NCBI RefSeq assembly: GCF_003350925.1
Contig: NZ_KZ857177.1
Span: 1-64,000 of the forward strand
Length of the DNA stretch: 64,000 nucleotides
From: Dyella tabacisoli
GTDB taxonomy: Bacteria; Pseudomonadota; Gammaproteobacteria; Xanthomonadales; Rhodanobacteraceae
Reading direction: 5' to 3'
Position numbers and translations under genes: made by a program. The number at the start of each line of letters is the position of its first letter. The stretch's first letter is position 1. Shown here in pieces: positions 62,858 through 64,000 of the stretch. A model generated the notes under the pieces. That model had not been told where the DNA came from and searched no databases. It saw nothing but the letters and a program-made list of their open reading frames with translations.

Positions 62858-64000
62858 ATGGCTGTCCGTCTTGACCCGCTCGACCTGTACGACGTCCGAT
62901 CCCTGCTCACCGATGAAGAGCGCATGGTGCAAGACACCGTGGCCCGCTTCGTCGACGAGAAGGTACTGCCGATCATCGGCGACTGTTTCGATCAAGGGCG
63001 CTTCCCGAGCGAGCTGGTTTCAGAGATCGCCAACCTGGGTTTGCTTGGTGCGACGCTGCCCGAGGAATACGGCTGCGCCGGCATGAACGGCGTCAGCTAC
63101 GGCTTGATTTGCCAAGAGTTGGAGCGCGGCGATTCGGGCCTGCGCAGCTTCGCCTCGGTGCAAAGCTCACTGTGCATGTATCCGATTTATGCCTATGGCA
63201 GCGAAGAGCAGCGCAAGCAATATCTGCCGAAAATGGCGGCCGGTGAGGTTATCGGCTGCTTTGGTTTGACCGAACCGCATGGCGGTTCCGATCCGGCCAA
63301 TATGAAAACCCATGCCAAGAAAGACGGCGGCGACTGGGTCATCAACGGCGCCAAGATGTGGATTACCAATGGCAATCTTGCGCACATCGCCATCGTGTGG
63401 GCGCAAACCGATGACGGTATCCAGGGCTTTGTCGTGCCCACCGATACCAAAGGTTTTGCCGCGCAAGAAGTACACAAAAAAATGAGCCTGCGCGCTTCGG
63501 TAACGTCGGCGCTGTTCTTCGACAATGTGCGCGTGCCCGATAGTGCGCGCTTGCCCAACGTCAAAGGTCTGAAGGGGCCGTTGGGTTGTCTTACCCAGGC
63601 TCGTTACGGCATTACCTGGGGGCCGATCGGTGCGGCGCAGGCCTGCTTGAAAGAAGTGCTCGATTACACTCAGGATCGCATTCTGTTCGCGCGCCCACTG
63701 GCGGCCAATCAGGCGATTCAGCTCAAATTGGCCGAAATGGCCCGGCGCATCACGATGGCACAGCTACTGTCATTGCAGCTCGGGCGTTTGAAGGATGCCG
63801 GCAAGATGCAGCCGACCCAGGTTTCACTGGCCAAGTGGAATAACTGCCGCATGGCGATCGATATCGCGCGCGAATGCCGCGACATTCTCGGCGGTGCCGG
63901 CATCACCACCGAGCACTCGGCGATTCGTCACGCGCTGAATCTGGAATCGGTGATTACCTACGAGGGCACCGAAACAGTGCATCAGTTGGTGGTCGGTCGC
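62858..64000 (+). CDS. gcdH: Glutaryl-CoA dehydrogenase (3' partial)
   Basis: 381 codons are visible, and the frame is open at the right edge, so only the last few residues are missing. N-terminus LDPLDLYDVRSLLTDEERMV; ATLPEEYGCAGMNGVSYGLI; FAD motif CFGLTEPHGGSDPANMKTHA; WVINGAKMWITNG; a GITWGPIGAAQACLKEVL helix; and VITYEGTETVHQLVVGR carrying the catalytic Glu. This set is typical of GcdH, which converts glutaryl-CoA to crotonyl-CoA in lysine/tryptophan degradation. Other acyl-CoA dehydrogenases remain possible but less likely. Confidence 0.88.
   Translation, partial: MAVRLDPLDLYDVRSLLTDEERMVQDTVARFVDEKVLPIIGDCFDQGRFPSELVSEIANLGLLGATLPEEYGCAGMNGVSYGLICQELERGDSGLRSFASVQSSLCMYPIYAYGSEEQRKQYLPKMAAGEVIGCFGLTEPHGGSDPANMKTHAKKDGGDWVINGAKMWITNGNLAHIAIVWAQTDDGIQGFVVPTDTKGFAAQEVHKKMSLRASVTSALFFDNVRVPDSARLPNVKGLKGPLGCLTQARYGITWGPIGAAQACLKEVLDYTQDRILFARPLAANQAIQLKLAEMARRITMAQLLSLQLGRLKDAGKMQPTQVSLAKWNNCRMAIDIARECRDILGGAGITTEHSAIRHALNLESVITYEGTETVHQLVVGR

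Overview
The window is a GC-rich, gene-dense gammaproteobacterial chromosome segment. I infer a member of Xanthomonadales (Rhodanobacteraceae/Xanthomonadaceae-like, e.g. the Dyella/Rhodanobacter/Luteibacter group). The reasons are a methionine synthase encoded as two genes, a 180-kDa-class NAD-glutamate dehydrogenase, and the general gene content. Taxonomy is inference; no rRNA gene is present.

Region 1 (1-14.4 kb) is the 3' part of a giant RHS/YD-repeat polymorphic toxin gene that starts left of the window. Its YD-repeat shell is interrupted by a block of Ig/cadherin-like domains. It is followed by a LysM domain and Gly-, Pro- and Thr-rich linkers. It ends in a short, more AT-rich tip carrying an R / (S)TS-like / QxE pattern of ADP-ribosyltransferases (pierisin/Scabin-like). 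Two small overlapping genes follow: a likely immunity protein, and a 75-aa ORF whose end resembles the toxin tail.

Region 2 (14.4-17.2 kb) is a loosely packed stretch with two unknown small genes on the minus strand, a RibD/DHFR-fold reductase, hairpins and a duplicated intergenic sequence of about 80 bp.

Region 3 (17.2-36.1 kb) is a single, almost gapless array of 25 genes on the plus strand: fliQ-fliR-flhB-flhA-flgF-flgG-flgA-flgH-flgI-flgB-flgC-fliE-fliF-(fliG-like)-fliH-fliI-fliJ-(fliK-like)-flgD-flgE-(fliM-like)-fliN-fliO-fliP-fliA-like. It encodes a complete flagellar export gate, ATPase complex, MS ring, rod, L/P rings and hook. The switch proteins are reduced: a 150-aa FliG-like protein and a 258-aa FliM-like protein with no visible CheY-binding N-terminus. 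No filament, hook-junction, cap, stator or chemotaxis gene is in the window. This is the most unusual system here: a compact, possibly secondary or repurposed flagellum-type machine with its own sigma factor.

Region 4 (36.1-43.1 kb): tRNA-Val(CAC), with a fragment of its anticodon arm repeated beside it; a LAB_N membrane protein; then a minus-strand methionine-cycle cluster (ArsR-methyltransferase regulator, metH N-terminal gene, metH C-terminal gene). A plus-strand acyl-CoA dehydrogenase follows, with back-to-back terminators.

Region 5 (43.1-49.4 kb): a minus-strand RND efflux operon (adaptor plus HAE1 pump, no outer-membrane channel) and a secreted unknown protein with an EF-hand loop.

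Region 6 (49.7-53.0 kb): a four-gene module of ECF sigma factor, zinc-finger anti-sigma factor, subtilisin-like lipoprotein protease with an altered oxyanion position, and a small outer-membrane protein.

Region 7 (53.0-64.0 kb): housekeeping and metabolic genes. These are NAD-GDH, a secreted GH25 lysozyme, NAD kinase, 5'-nucleotidase, an EamA transporter, a small membrane protein with a pilin-like N-terminus, and a glutaryl-CoA dehydrogenase running off the right edge.
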